Below the pieces are notes generated by a model that saw nothing but the letters and a program-made list of their open reading frames with translations, did not search any database and had not been told where the DNA came from. Of a stretch of DNA of 63,728 nt, positions 42,697 through 52,180 are shown one piece after another. The DNA lies in assembly GCA_947588205.1 (NCBI GenBank), contig CANPYG010000003.1:1-63728 (forward strand). Reading direction: 5' to 3'. The DNA comes from an uncultured Acetatifactor sp. Its GTDB lineage: Bacteria > Bacillota > Clostridia > Lachnospirales > Lachnospiraceae. Both the position numbers and the translations under genes were made by a program. Every line of letters starts with the position of its first letter. The stretch's first letter is position 1.

Positions 42697-45077
42697 AACG
42701 ATTCCTGTGACTCCTTCTTCTTTTTTGTTTTCGGCTGAGGCTGTGCGGTGAGGGCATGCTCCAGCACATGGGTCATATTCTGTACAAATACGATCTCCAT
42801 GCCGCTTTTGATCTCCCTGGAAATCTCCTCCACATCCTTGCGGTTGTCCTCCGGCACCAGCACCTTTTTCATACCGGCTGTTTTCGCCGCCAGAAGCTTC
42901 TCCTTCAGCCCGCCGATGGGAAGAACCCTCCCCCGCAGAGTAATCTCCCCCGTCATGGCGACATCCGCGCGAACCGGAATCCCTGTCACCGCGGAGAGCA
43001 GGGCTGTCGCCATGGTAATTCCGGCGCTGGGACCATCCTTCGGTACCGCCCCCTCCGGTATATGGATATGAAAATCACTCTTTCTGTAGACCTCGGCCCC
43101 AACCTGATATTTCTTGCTGACAGAGCGTACATAGCTCATACCGGTGAGGGCGGATTCCTTCATCACATCCCCCATCTGGCCGGTAAGATCGATATCTCCC
43201 TTGCCCGGCATCACATTGACCTCAATCTGCAGGGTCTCGCCGCCCACGCTGGTCCAGGCAAGTCCCCGGACAATGCCCACTTCATCCACAAGGTTCCTCT
43301 TTTCCGGCACATACCTGGCGTTTCCAAGGTACTTCACCAGGTTCTGACCCGTAATGCGCACCCTTTGCGTTCCATCCTTTAACAGCTCCCTGGCCGCCTT
43401 ACGGCAGATCTCGCCCAGCTTACGCTCCAGCTCGCGCACGCCTGCCTCTCTGGTATATCCGCCGATGATCTGCTTAAGGGCGGCGTCGCTGATCGCAAGC
43501 TGCTCCTTCGTCAGACCATTGCGTTTCCAGACCTTCTCTACCAGATGCTCCTTGGCGATATGGAATTTCTCGTTGGCGGTATAGCTGTTCACCTCTATGA
43601 TCTCCATACGGTCCAGCAGCGGTTCCGGGATCGTCGCGGTCGTATTGGCCGTAGCGATAAAAAGCACCTCCGACAGGTCGATGGGAATCTCGATATAATG
43701 GTCACGGAAACGGCAGTTCTGCTCCCCGTCCAGAACCTCTAAAAGCGCGGCGGAGGTATCCCCTTTGTAATCGCTGCTCACTTTATCAATCTCATCCAGA
43801 AGCATCAGGGGATTTTTTACCCCTGCCTGGCGAAGCGCGCCTGCAATGCGCCCCGGCATGGCGCCCACATAGGTTCTTCTATGGCCCCTTATCTCCGCTT
43901 CATCCCGCACGCCGCCCAGACTGATGCGCACGTACTTTTTATCCAGAGCCTGGGCAACGCTCTTCGCGATGGAAGTCTTGCCCGTTCCGGGAGGCCCCAC
44001 CAGGCAGATGATCGGACTCTCTCCCTGCCTGGTCAACGCCCTCACCGCCAGGAATTCCAAAATACGCTCCTTCACCTTCTCCAGCCCATAGTGCTGTTCC
44101 TCCAGAATCCGCTCGGCGCGGCTGATATCCGTATTGTCCCGGGAAACCTTGTCCCACGGCATCTCTAACAGAGTCTCGATATATGTTCTCTCTACAGAGC
44201 TCTCCGCGCTGTTGATATTCAGGCTCTGGAACCGGGAAATCTCCTTTTGGATCTTCTCCTTAACCTCTTTCTTCGCATGGAGCTTCTTTAGCGCTTCTTC
44301 AAACTGCCCGCTGTCCGCAGGATCCTTATCCTCCCCCAGCTCATGGCGGATATAGGAGAGCTGCTCCCGCAGAAGATATTCCTTCTGGTTTTTTTCCACC
44401 CGTCCCCTGACCTTTTCCGCCAGCTCAGCCTTAGCCTTGGCAATTTCGATCTCGTTGTACAGCACGTCGATCAAATAATCAAACCGTTCCTGCAGCGCAG
44501 GCAGCTCAAGCACCCTCTGCTTGGTGGAATACACAAGCGGCATACTCATGGTCACCAGGTCGATGAGCTTTTCAAGTCCTTTCCTGGACTCAAACTGCTT
44601 TTCCAATCCCCGCCCGATCTTGGGATAAAATCTGCAATATTCCCCAAAAGCCTCCGCCAGCTGCCGCACCATAGCCTCCTCCATGACAGGCTCCAGCTCC
44701 TCTTCACAGGAAGGCAGCTCTTCTGCTTCCGCCAGCAGATACTCCGTCTCCTCAGCCGCAAAGCCATGCAGGACAGCCCTGGCGCGCCCCTCCACAAGCA
44801 CCCTTACAATCCCGTTAGGAAGCTTGCTGATCTGCTTTAACGCGGCGATTGTGCCCACATGGTAAACGCCCTCGAAATCCGGTTCGTCCGTCTGTGAATC
44901 CAGCTGTGTGACCAAAAAGAGCTCCTCCCGTCTTTCAAGTGCCTGCTCCACCGCGACAATGGACTTCTTTCTGCTCAGGTCAAAATGAATGACCATCTCC
45001 GGCAAAATAGTCAGCCCGCGGAGCGCCACAGCCGGTAACTTTTTCATTTTTTCGTTTTCCGTTGTCTCTTCTTTCAT
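42693..45077 (-). CDS. lon: Lon ATP-dependent protease
   Basis: This 794-residue AAA+ protease degrades misfolded and regulatory proteins. It has the N-terminal substrate domain (LPAVALRGLTILPEMVIHFD), coiled middle, Walker A GPPGTGKTS, Walker B PLMLLDEID, and the Ser/Lys protease domain with PKDGPSAGITMATAL (catalytic Ser) and the GGLKEKLLAAKTAGMKK block (catalytic Lys). A terminator separates it from clpX upstream, so lon should have its own promoter in the 45080-45190 spacer, although no clear consensus is visible there. Confidence 0.96.
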   Translation of the reverse strand: MKEETTENEKMKKLPAVALRGLTILPEMVIHFDLSRKKSIVAVEQALERREELFLVTQLDSQTDEPDFEGVYHVGTIAALKQISKLPNGIVRVLVEGRARAVLHGFAAEETEYLLAEAEELPSCEEELEPVMEEAMVRQLAEAFGEYCRFYPKIGRGLEKQFESRKGLEKLIDLVTMSMPLVYSTKQRVLELPALQERFDYLIDVLYNEIEIAKAKAELAEKVRGRVEKNQKEYLLREQLSYIRHELGEDKDPADSGQFEEALKKLHAKKEVKEKIQKEISRFQSLNINSAESSVERTYIETLLEMPWDKVSRDNTDISRAERILEEQHYGLEKVKERILEFLAVRALTRQGESPIICLVGPPGTGKTSIAKSVAQALDKKYVRISLGGVRDEAEIRGHRRTYVGAMPGRIAGALRQAGVKNPLMLLDEIDKVSSDYKGDTSAALLEVLDGEQNCRFRDHYIEIPIDLSEVLFIATANTTATIPEPLLDRMEIIEVNSYTANEKFHIAKEHLVEKVWKRNGLTKEQLAISDAALKQIIGGYTREAGVRELERKLGEICRKAARELLKDGTQRVRITGQNLVKYLGNARYVPEKRNLVDEVGIVRGLAWTSVGGETLQIEVNVMPGKGDIDLTGQMGDVMKESALTGMSYVRSVSKKYQVGAEVYRKSDFHIHIPEGAVPKDGPSAGITMATALLSAVTGIPVRADVAMTGEITLRGRVLPIGGLKEKLLAAKTAGMKKVLVPEDNRKDVEEISREIKSGMEIVFVQNMTHVLEHALTAQPQPKTKKKKESQESL

Positions 45078-45193
45078 CTTCTCTTCCTTAATCCGGTTCT
45101 TTTAAACCCTGCCCCACACCAGATCTTCTTTTGCCCCACAGTTCCTTATAGGACAGATCCCGATCAATTTCTCGGTTTCTCAGCCCATTTTGG

Positions 45194-45236
45194 AAAAAGG
45201 GCGCCGACAAACCCTTCCGAGATTTGCAGCACCCTT
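45194..45236 (-). terminator. Terminator of clpX
   Basis: On the minus strand GGGTGCTGCAAA pairs with TTTGTCGGCGCCC (with G-T pairs and one bulge) around TCTCGGAAGGG and is followed by five T residues. It starts just after the clpX stop codon. Confidence 0.75.
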
Positions 45237-45240
45237 CGTA

Positions 45241-46509
45241 TTACTTCGCCTTCTTCATGACAGGCGCTTCCCGATGGACCGTGAGGGGCTTGGCTTCCCC
45301 CTCCACACAGGCCTTGGTAATGACACATCTTTCGATAGAGTCATCAGACGGGATCTCATACATCGTATCCATCATCACGCCTTCCATAATGGAACGAAGG
45401 CCTCGGGCTCCGATCTTGCGCTCGAACGCCTTGTCCGCGATGGCGCCGATGGCGTCCTCTTCAAAGGTAAGCTCCACATTATCAAAATCAAACAGCTTCT
45501 GATACTGCTTGACCAACGCATTCTTAGGCTCCTTCAGGATCCTGATTAACGCCTCCCGATCCAGTCCCTGAAGCGCCACAGTAATGGGCACACGGCCCAC
45601 AAACTCAGGGATCAGCCCGTACTTCACAAGATCCTGGGGCGTCACCTCACTGAACAGCTCTCCGATCTCCTTTGTGGTCTTCTCGGCAAGCTCTGAGTTG
45701 AAGCCGATGGACTTGCGGTCCAGCCTGGACTCCACGATCTTCTCCAGACCGTCGAAAGCGCCGCCGCAGATAAAAAGGATATTGGTGGTATCGATCTGCA
45801 AAAGCTCCTGATGGGGATGCTTGCGCCCTCCCTGCGGGGGAACGCTTGCAACCGTACCTTCCACGATCTTAAGGAGCGCCTGCTGTACACCCTCTCCGGA
45901 TACGTCCCTGGTGATGGACACATTCTCGCTTTTCTTGGTGATCTTATCGATCTCGTCAATATAGATAATACCGTACTGGGCCCTCTCGATATCATAATCC
46001 GCAGCCTGGATGAGCTTGAGCAGAATATTCTCCACATCCTCGCCCACATAGCCCGCCTCCGTCAGAGTGGTGGCGTCCGCTATGGCAAAAGGCACATTGA
46101 TGATCTTCGCCAAGGTCTGCGCCAAATAGGTCTTCCCGCAGCCGGTGGGGCCTAACATAAGGATATTGCTCTTCTGCAGCTCCACGTCGTCCAATGTCCT
46201 GGGGGCTGTCACCCTTTTATAGTGGTTATACACCGCTACCGCCAGAACCTTCTTGGCTTCCTCCTGACCGATGACATATTCATCCAGAAAGCTTTTTAAT
46301 TCCCTCGGAGTAAGGAGATTGATATCAGAATTCTTCTCCTCATTATATTCCTCGTCTTCCAGTTCCTCTTCCAGGATATCCGCGCAGATATCGACGCATT
46401 CATCACAGATATAGACGCCTGCCGGTCCTGCGATCAGCTTGCGGACCTGATTCTGTGTCTTATTGCAGAAAGAGCATCTGATATTACCGCTGGAAATTTT
46501 CGTTGCCAT
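45241..46509 (-). CDS. clpX: ClpX, ATPase subunit of the ClpXP protease
   Basis: This 422-residue AAA+ unfoldase has an N-terminal C4 zinc finger ([11 protein letters not shown] ... YICDECVD), Walker [16 protein letters not shown], Walker [11 protein letters not shown], and the loops that contact ClpP (the IGF-type loop lies near [17 protein letters not shown]). It feeds tagged substrates to ClpP, encoded 11 nt upstream on the same transcript. The C-terminal basic tail VMKKAK is short. Confidence 0.96.
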   Translation of the reverse strand: MATKISSGNIRCSFCNKTQNQVRKLIAGPAGVYICDECVDICADILEEELEDEEYNEEKNSDINLLTPRELKSFLDEYVIGQEEAKKVLAVAVYNHYKRVTAPRTLDDVELQKSNILMLGPTGCGKTYLAQTLAKIINVPFAIADATTLTEAGYVGEDVENILLKLIQAADYDIERAQYGIIYIDEIDKITKKSENVSITRDVSGEGVQQALLKIVEGTVASVPPQGGRKHPHQELLQIDTTNILFICGGAFDGLEKIVESRLDRKSIGFNSELAEKTTKEIGELFSEVTPQDLVKYGLIPEFVGRVPITVALQGLDREALIRILKEPKNALVKQYQKLFDFDNVELTFEEDAIGAIADKAFERKIGARGLRSIMEGVMMDTMYEIPSDDSIERCVITKACVEGEAKPLTVHREAPVMKKAK

Positions 46510-46520
46510 GATTCTACTCC

Positions 46521-47114
46521 TTACGCCTGCATCGCATGGGATGCGATTACTTTATCGATCAGCCCATACTCCCGGGCCTCCTCAGCGCTCTTCCAGTTGT
46601 CGCGCTCGGTGTCCGCACAGATGGTCTCATAATCCCTGCCGGTATTCTCCGCCAGCATACGGTTTAACCTCTCCCTCGTCTTAAGGATCTGCTTCGCCGT
46701 GATCTCAATCTCCGTTGCCTGTCCCTGGGTTCCGCCCGAGGGCTGATGGATCATGATCTCCGCATTGGGAAGCGCATACCGCTTTCCCTTTGCACCGCCT
46801 GCAAGAAGGAACGCGCCCATGCTCGCCGCCATGCCGATGCACACGGTGGACACATCGCACTTGATATAATGCATGGTATCATAAATCGCCATACCCGCGG
46901 TCACGCTGCCGCCGGGGCTGTTGATATACAGATGGATATCCTTATCAGGATCCTCCGCCTCCAGGAACAGAAGCTGCGCGACTACCAGACTCGCCGTCAC
47001 ATCGTTCACTTCTTCCCCCAGGAAAATGATCCTGTCCTTCAATAGCCTTGAATAAATATCGTAAGACCGCTCGCCTCTGCTGGTCTGTTCAATGACATAA
47101 GGTACCAAACTCAT
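46521..47114 (-). CDS. clpP: ClpP protease subunit
   Basis: This 197-residue serine peptidase forms the 14-mer proteolytic chamber used by ClpX. Catalytic Ser98 is in [12 protein letters not shown], His123 in IMIHQPSGG, and the Asp lies in the C-terminal third ([10 protein letters not shown] region). The start [19 protein letters not shown] is the family standard and has GGAGGG upstream; an earlier in-frame ATG at 47168 is rejected. It is followed closely by clpX. Confidence 0.96.
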   Translation of the reverse strand: MSLVPYVIEQTSRGERSYDIYSRLLKDRIIFLGEEVNDVTASLVVAQLLFLEAEDPDKDIHLYINSPGGSVTAGMAIYDTMHYIKCDVSTVCIGMAASMGAFLLAGGAKGKRYALPNAEIMIHQPSGGTQGQATEIEITAKQILKTRERLNRMLAENTGRDYETICADTERDNWKSAEEAREYGLIDKVIASHAMQA

Positions 47115-47171
47115 CTTAAATCCCTCCATTCCATGTTCCATTCTATCCCAATTGGATTTTTTTTGCAATCA

Positions 47172-47209
47172 TAAACAGAGGATTTAAGAAAAACTTAATC
47201 CTCTGTTTA
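47172..47209 (-). other. Long hairpin between tig and clpP
   Basis: TAAACAGAGGATT(T)AAG pairs almost perfectly over 16 bp with CTTAATCCTCTGTTTA around five A residues. On the minus strand no T-run follows, so it is more likely an mRNA-stabilising or attenuating structure in the clpP leader than a terminator. No CtsR-type heptad repeat was found here. Confidence 0.55.
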
Positions 47210-47311
47210 AACTTATCCATTTTCAGGTCAATTATTCCATATTTTCCGTTCAATGTCCATGCCGTTCCATATTCCCGGAAAGCGGTTCCCCGGCGGGAGA
47301 TGGCTCTCCAT

Positions 47312-48598
47312 TTATTTTTCTACAGCGTTCTCCACCACAAAGGCAACCGCTTTCGTCACGCAGACATCTTCCAATACCTGCTTCTTGCCGTTCTCCCCTA
47401 AGAGCTCCTTCACCTTGTCGGCCTCCATCTTATAGCTCTCAGCCATCTTAGACACTTCCGCCTCAAAGTCCTCCTCGCTGGCGGTGATGCCCTCTGCCGC
47501 TACAACTGCCTCTAAGACGAGGCGGGACTGGATCCTTTTGAGCGCCTGGGGTCTTAACTGCTCCAAAAACTTCTGCTCGGTCATGCCGGTGAACTGCATG
47601 TACTGCTCCATGGAAATGCCCTGGGTCTCGATCCTGTTCGCAAAATCATCCACCATCTGTCTCTGCTGCGTCTCTACCATAGCGTCGGGAATCTCCATCT
47701 GCGCGTCTGCGATGATGGCGTCGATAACAGCCTCTTCCTTGGCATTCTTAGCATCCTCAGCCTTCTTGTCGGCGAGCTTCTTCTTCACGCTCTCCCGGTA
47801 CTCTGCCAGGGTCTCATAGACAGAAACCTCGCTTGCGAACTCATCGTCCAACTCGGGAAGCTCCTTCTCCTTGATCTCCTTTACGGTACACTTAAACACC
47901 GCAGCCTTGCCTGCAAGCTCCTGTGCCTGGTAATCCTCGGGGAAGGTCACGTTTACATCTGTCTCCACGCCGATCTGTGCGCCGATCAGGGCCTCCTCAA
48001 AGCCAGGGATAAATGCACCGGAACCAATCGTCAGGGGATAATCCGTTCCCTTGCCGCCCTCAAAAGCGACTCCGTCCACGAAGCCCTCGAAATCAATCAC
48101 GGTCATATCGCCATCCTTAACGGGCCTGTCCTCTACAGTGATGGTCCTCGCGCTGTTCTCGCGCTCCTTATTCACCTCGGCGTCAACCTCTTCCTCCGTC
48201 ACCTCTACATCCGCCTTCGCAACCTCTACGCCCTTGTACGCGCCAAGCGTCACCACGGGCTTAAGGGCAACCTCTGCGGTAAAAATAAAGGGCTTGCCGG
48301 ATTCTAACTGGGTAACATTGATCTTAGGGGCGGATACGATCTCCTCGCCGCTCTCTTCCACCGCCTTATCATAAGCGTCGGGAATCAATGCGTTCGCGGC
48401 ATCCTCATAGAATACGCCCTTGCCATAAATCTGCTCAATCATCTTACGCGGAGCCTTACCCCTGCGGAAACCCGGAATGCTGATCTTATTTTTGCTCTTC
48501 TGGTAAGCTCCCTCGATTGCCTTCTCCAATTCTTCTGCAGGCACCTCAATGGTCAGTACTGCCATGTTCTTCTCTAATTTTTCCACCTGTAAACTCAT
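47312..48598 (-). CDS. tig: Trigger factor, ribosome-associated chaperone
   Basis: This 428-residue peptidyl-prolyl isomerase and chaperone binds ribosomes at the exit tunnel. The ribosome-binding signature is IPGFRRGKAPRKMIEQIYG in the N-terminal domain, the FKBP domain spans about 150-245 (TVIDFEGFVDGVAFEGGKG), and the helical C-terminal domain follows. ATG 48598 (MSLQVEKLEKN) is preceded by GGAGG and gives the normal length; a start further upstream is not used. It precedes clpP, as in many Clostridia. Confidence 0.96.
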   Translation of the reverse strand: MSLQVEKLEKNMAVLTIEVPAEELEKAIEGAYQKSKNKISIPGFRRGKAPRKMIEQIYGKGVFYEDAANALIPDAYDKAVEESGEEIVSAPKINVTQLESGKPFIFTAEVALKPVVTLGAYKGVEVAKADVEVTEEEVDAEVNKERENSARTITVEDRPVKDGDMTVIDFEGFVDGVAFEGGKGTDYPLTIGSGAFIPGFEEALIGAQIGVETDVNVTFPEDYQAQELAGKAAVFKCTVKEIKEKELPELDDEFASEVSVYETLAEYRESVKKKLADKKAEDAKNAKEEAVIDAIIADAQMEIPDAMVETQQRQMVDDFANRIETQGISMEQYMQFTGMTEQKFLEQLRPQALKRIQSRLVLEAVVAAEGITASEEDFEAEVSKMAESYKMEADKVKELLGENGKKQVLEDVCVTKAVAFVVENAVEK

Positions 48599-48672
48599 CG
48601 TTACATTTCCTCCTTCAATGCCTCTGTGCCCGAACATTTCCCAAAAATATACATTGTCACAGTCATTGTACG

Positions 48673-48701
48673 ATTATAACATAAAAGCCGGAAAAATACA
48701 A
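48673..48701 (-). promoter_or_regulatory. Promoter of tig
   Basis: On the minus strand TTGTAT (48696-48701) is 17 nt from a perfect TATAAT (48673-48678). The predicted start near 48666 gives a leader of about 68 nt. The -35 hexamer and spacer lie inside the terminator hairpin of the upstream operon. Confidence 0.6.
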
Positions 48702-48717
48702 ATGTTTTTTCCGGCTT
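48684..48717 (-). terminator. Terminator of the pilus operon
   Basis: AAAGCCGGAAAAA (48684-48696) pairs with TTTTTTCCGGCTTT (48704-48717). It lies about 40 nt beyond the last gene of the fibre operon and merges with the tig promoter. Confidence 0.7.
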
Positions 48718-48754
48718 TCTAACCTTTACAGTTCACTTTCTTTTTCTTTCTTTT

Positions 48755-49252
48755 TCAGTCCTTCCCCGGCTCGTCATCCCAGGATTGTTCTTTTTCTTCC
48801 CCTTCCTGTACGCTGACAGTATCCAGCGCGCTGGCGATCAGCTTGATCATTTCCCAAATAGAGCGAAAATAAATGGTTTTATTCTTTTCCATCCAGGTAA
48901 TACGTCCCTGCCAGCTGTTATTCTGGCGATGCTGGACACGGATAATGAAGGTCCCTAAATCTCCATGCTTACTTAACAGATTATCATCATTCATAATTTT
49001 CACCTTCTCCTGAGATTGATTTTTTCTTACCTGTTTTTCCTGAAACGAACGGCTGTTGGTTGTCGGATGAGGGAACTGCAGCATATCATAAAACTGTTCC
49101 AATTTAAGGAGCAAATCGTCGATACCAGAAAAGGCTACACCATCTTCCTCGTAATTATGATAGAAATACCCCTTCATTCGGCCGGCTGCAATCTCTTCAA
49201 CGCACAGGACCACCCCGTTCGGCGTACCTATATACCACTGGGATTTCTCCAT
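48755..49252 (-). CDS. Unknown protein, last gene of the fibre operon
   Basis: This is a 165-residue soluble protein starting MEKSQWYIGTPNGVVLCVEE, with two short alpha/beta segments: an N-terminal one (RMKGYFYHNYEEDGVAFSGI) and a C-terminal one (FIIRVQHRQNNSWQGRITWM). These are joined by a polar linker. The second segment has an RVQHRQNxxWQGxITW pattern, seen to my memory in small clostridial proteins next to BTAD-type regulators. AAGGAGG precedes ATG 49252. It follows the SARP-like regulator by 48 nt and could modulate it. No signal peptide. Function unknown. Confidence 0.65.
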   Translation of the reverse strand: MEKSQWYIGTPNGVVLCVEEIAAGRMKGYFYHNYEEDGVAFSGIDDLLLKLEQFYDMLQFPHPTTNSRSFQEKQVRKNQSQEKVKIMNDDNLLSKHGDLGTFIIRVQHRQNNSWQGRITWMEKNKTIYFRSIWEMIKLIASALDTVSVQEGEEKEQSWDDEPGKD

Positions 49253-49300
49253 GCCGGATCCCCTCCTTACTCTGCCTGCAACAAGTTCCAACCATTTTAT

Positions 49301-50524
49301 TCAAAACTTTTCACCATCAAAGGTACTTACCACGCTGTTCACATAATATTGGATTCCAATACGCTGACGGCCTATAATAAAATGCTGGTTAATCCGTTTT
49401 TGAATAATTTTACAATTCTCGCGGGTCGTATTGATCAAAAGAACAAGGTACTGACCTTTTCCGTATCTGCATACCACGTCACTGTGCCGGACCGACCCCT
49501 GGATCGCTTCCTCCAGTCTGGGGGAAAGATCATCCAGCACGGCCCCATCCTTCATGGGATTGCCTTTTCCGTCGACCACCGTACAAAGCATCAGATATAC
49601 AGATTGTCCGCCACGCTCTATCAGACGCTCTATCACACGGTATATTCCCTGAAAAACAGGATATGGGCACAGATAACCGCCCGGCTTGTACTCGTCAGGG
49701 CGTTCCGCCAGCGCCTTCTGGATCTCGTCCAGGGTTGCGAACTGGTATAGCATCCGCGTACCCAGTCTGCTGAGCAGATCGCTCAGCTTTTTAGACGGCC
49801 GAAGCCCCTGTTCCTGGGAATAATATTCTACCGTATCATCATAGAGCTGCTGTGCTTCCCTGTAACGCCCTTGGGAAACCAGAGCCTCCATGAGCACCGT
49901 CTCCCAGTCTGCGAGGGGCTGGATGCTGACGGCATAGCGCCCCAGTTCTTCCATAACGGCAAAATTCTGATGAAGACGCAGCAGGGGCAGGACATTCTCC
50001 ATGCAGGAACAAAACATGCCCCTGTAACGCTTTGCCTCCTGCGCCACCCATATGATACCCGCCTGCGTGGGAAGAAATTCTCCTTTATACAAATGGATAG
50101 CCTCTAAGTACAGCTCAAGCTGTCTGTCTGAATCCGTTTCCTTCTCCGCGGCTTCATAAAGCTCTTCAAAACATTGTGCATCTTCAGATACAGGGATCTG
50201 GTCTGTCCAATATACAATGCCCTTGCGCATCTCAATATAATTTACTTCCGGAAGACCTGCCTGCCTGAGCTTCCTTTTGGCATTATAAATCACACTTCTC
50301 AAGGCATGATGAATATTTTCAATATCCCTTTCCACAAACAGCAGCTCTTCAACCTTTTCACGGCTTACGCCGCCTTTACGATTATGAAGAAGCAGCTGTA
50401 ACAAATATCCGATCTGGGATTCTCCTGACCTCGAACCTCCAATCAATGGCGTTCCCTGCCATATCAGGGAAAAACCGCCAAATGTTTTCACCTGTAAAGT
50501 GTCATTTCCAGAACCGCTTTGCAT
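49301..50524 (-). CDS. SARP-like transcriptional regulator with degenerate GGDEF-like domain
   Basis: This 407-residue cytoplasmic regulator has a winged-helix DNA-binding domain at about residues 10-105 (SGESQIGYLLQLLLHNRKGG). A bacterial transcriptional activator (BTAD, TPR-like) domain follows at about 115-260 (LADWETVLMEALVSQGRYRE, AQQLYDDTVEYY). The C-terminal region at about 300-400 has the layout of a GGDEF domain, with SDVVCRYGKGQYLVLL at the active-site position: GKGQY (355-359) replaces GGDEF, so it should not make c-di-GMP but could still bind a nucleotide. The gene is embedded in the fibre operon, 19 nt after the signal peptidase gene, and is a good candidate for its regulator. 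Confidence 0.75.
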   Translation of the reverse strand: MQSGSGNDTLQVKTFGGFSLIWQGTPLIGGSRSGESQIGYLLQLLLHNRKGGVSREKVEELLFVERDIENIHHALRSVIYNAKRKLRQAGLPEVNYIEMRKGIVYWTDQIPVSEDAQCFEELYEAAEKETDSDRQLELYLEAIHLYKGEFLPTQAGIIWVAQEAKRYRGMFCSCMENVLPLLRLHQNFAVMEELGRYAVSIQPLADWETVLMEALVSQGRYREAQQLYDDTVEYYSQEQGLRPSKKLSDLLSRLGTRMLYQFATLDEIQKALAERPDEYKPGGYLCPYPVFQGIYRVIERLIERGGQSVYLMLCTVVDGKGNPMKDGAVLDDLSPRLEEAIQGSVRHSDVVCRYGKGQYLVLLINTTRENCKIIQKRINQHFIIGRQRIGIQYYVNSVVSTFDGEKF

Positions 50525-50543
50525 CTCGTCTCTCCGCTCAAAA

Positions 50544-51092
50544 TCATGTATTCTCTGTATCGGTGTCAGATTTCTTACGTTGTCCGGATCTTAACTGACC
50601 TGCCAGTAAATTAAGCACTACCCCAAAAGCCGCGAAACATATGACGCATATCTTTCCAGATAAACTGGTATAGAAAAACATGATTTGTCCGAGCTTCGGA
50701 TAGTGATATGCCACACGCCCAATCAAACTGTGGTAGCTGACCGTATCCAGATCCTCCCCTTCATTGGCATCTCCTTTTGTCGCGAACTCCTCCTGCGGCA
50801 AATCATTGGATACCACACGATGTACCACAACGGAATTTCCTCTATAGAATGCGATCACATCACCTGTCTGCACATCCTGCGGTTCCACCGCCTCTACATA
50901 GACGATGCTTCCCACCGGAATCCCGGGCTCCATGCTGCCGCTCACTACGTGATAGACTTCATACCCCATAAAACGGGGCAATGTCACCGGAAGACAGGTC
51001 AGCACGATTACCAGTAAGACCAATGTGCCTGCTATATTACAGAGAACAGGGACCGCCCGCATAAAACGGCCCGGCCCCTGTTTTTTATTCAT
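50544..51092 (-). CDS. ER-type (SipW-like) signal peptidase I
   Basis: This 182-residue membrane protease has a transmembrane helix near 14-37 and another near 150-172. The catalytic Ser53 is in SGSMEPGIPVGSIVYVE. At the position of the usual bacterial Lys there is His91 (SVVVHRVVS), the hallmark of ER-type or SipW enzymes, and KGDANEGED carries the Asp. SipW in Bacillus cleaves TasA and related fibre proteins. Here two SipW/TasA-like substrates are encoded upstream in the same operon. Its start overlaps the end of the preceding gene by 8 nt. Confidence 0.9.
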   Translation of the reverse strand: MNKKQGPGRFMRAVPVLCNIAGTLVLLVIVLTCLPVTLPRFMGYEVYHVVSGSMEPGIPVGSIVYVEAVEPQDVQTGDVIAFYRGNSVVVHRVVSNDLPQEEFATKGDANEGEDLDTVSYHSLIGRVAYHYPKLGQIMFFYTSLSGKICVICFAAFGVVLNLLAGQLRSGQRKKSDTDTENT

Positions 51093-52176
51093 CGTGATCC
51101 TTCCTCTTCTTGGCCATAAGAACAAACCATAGAGCCAGGATGATTACGACAAGGGCGCCTGCCCCCAAGGCAATTCTTCCTGCCAGGGGTATCTGCAGGG
51201 CATCAAGTCCGATGAGAGGAAGCTTACCTTCTTCGTCACCTTCCAGGTTGCCCAAAGGCACATCTTCTTCATCCAGGTCGACATAATCATCTACTCCCCC
51301 ATCCAGAGGCGTATCGTTCTCATCAATCACTTCACCGCCGGGTCCGACTTCTCCTCCAGGACCGACTTCACCCCCGGGACCGGCTTCTCCACCGGCTCCA
51401 CCGGCTCCGCCTGCGCCTCCGGCTCCGCCGCCAGCCTGATCATCAAAGTTGGTTCCGCCTATATCAGCTGCGGGATTCCCGCCTTCTTCCCCGGGTTCCT
51501 GCTGCTGCGGAACAGTCGGCGTGGGAACACGGGAATATACGAAGGTGAATACATTCTTAGAAGGATCGTCCGTCAAGGTACGGCCAAGGTTATAAGCCTG
51601 TGGCTGAAAACCACCGATATAAACGAAGGCCACCACGATCTTATCGCCTACGTTGCCATAAAAGGTCTCACTGTCCTTTAACACAACGCCCTCGCCATCC
51701 ACGTAATTAACCGTATAGGCAACCGCATTTCCCAGGATACCATATCCGACGACATAATCCTGGTCGGAATCCACTGCGACGGAAGCCAGGTTAGCGCTCA
51801 CTGTATTATTATCCTTTCCGCTCTCCCTTATACCCTTCACATAATATTTACTGTTATTATTCAAGGTCACCATGCTGTTATTGAAGTTCACCCTGTCATT
51901 GCTTAAAAGATTGCTTACAACAAGCGCAGAACCATCCTCTGCAAGCTCCACGGTCACGCCGCCTTCTTCGCCGGTATTCACAGCTTTTCTCTGTCCATCG
52001 CTGTCGATAACGACCAGGCTCTCTACTGCCCCGGCGTTAAAGCTTCCCTGTCCACCGGCCAAAAAACGCACCCTATAGCTATAATCCTTGGCAGCAGCAG
52101 GAAGCTGTACGGAAAGAGCCATGCAGAATACCAGCATCAAAGCCAGAAGTTTCATTCCTCTTTTTAAGAGTTTCAT
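51085..52176 (-). CDS. Gly-rich surface protein with C-terminal membrane anchor
   Basis: This 363-residue exported protein has a signal peptide (LLALMLVFCMALSVQLPAAA) and an N-terminal domain of about 120 residues (YRVRFLAGGQGSFNAGAVES). A MucBP-like segment follows (AVAYTVNYVDGEGVVLKDSE), then a Pro/Gln linker and a low-complexity GGAGGAGG tract with GPGGEV repeats. An acidic stretch and a single transmembrane helix with a KKRK tail end the protein. No LPxTG motif is present, so it should stay in the membrane. It could be the base or membrane anchor of the fibre. GGGGG precedes the start. Confidence 0.75.
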   Translation of the reverse strand: MKLLKRGMKLLALMLVFCMALSVQLPAAAKDYSYRVRFLAGGQGSFNAGAVESLVVIDSDGQRKAVNTGEEGGVTVELAEDGSALVVSNLLSNDRVNFNNSMVTLNNNSKYYVKGIRESGKDNNTVSANLASVAVDSDQDYVVGYGILGNAVAYTVNYVDGEGVVLKDSETFYGNVGDKIVVAFVYIGGFQPQAYNLGRTLTDDPSKNVFTFVYSRVPTPTVPQQQEPGEEGGNPAADIGGTNFDDQAGGGAGGAGGAGGAGGEAGPGGEVGPGGEVGPGGEVIDENDTPLDGGVDDYVDLDEEDVPLGNLEGDEEGKLPLIGLDALQIPLAGRIALGAGALVVIILALWFVLMAKKRKDHDE

Positions 52177-52180
52177 CCTA

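Noticed and set aside
47115..47311. CtsR or CIRCE operator upstream of clpP
   Set aside because: No GGTCAAA heptad repeat or TTAGCACTC-N9-GAGTGCTAA element could be found in this spacer.
51342..51432. GGAGGAGG/GPGGEV tract as a true collagen domain
   Set aside because: The Gly pattern is not a sustained Gly-x-y triplet and is too short; it is treated as a flexible low-complexity linker.
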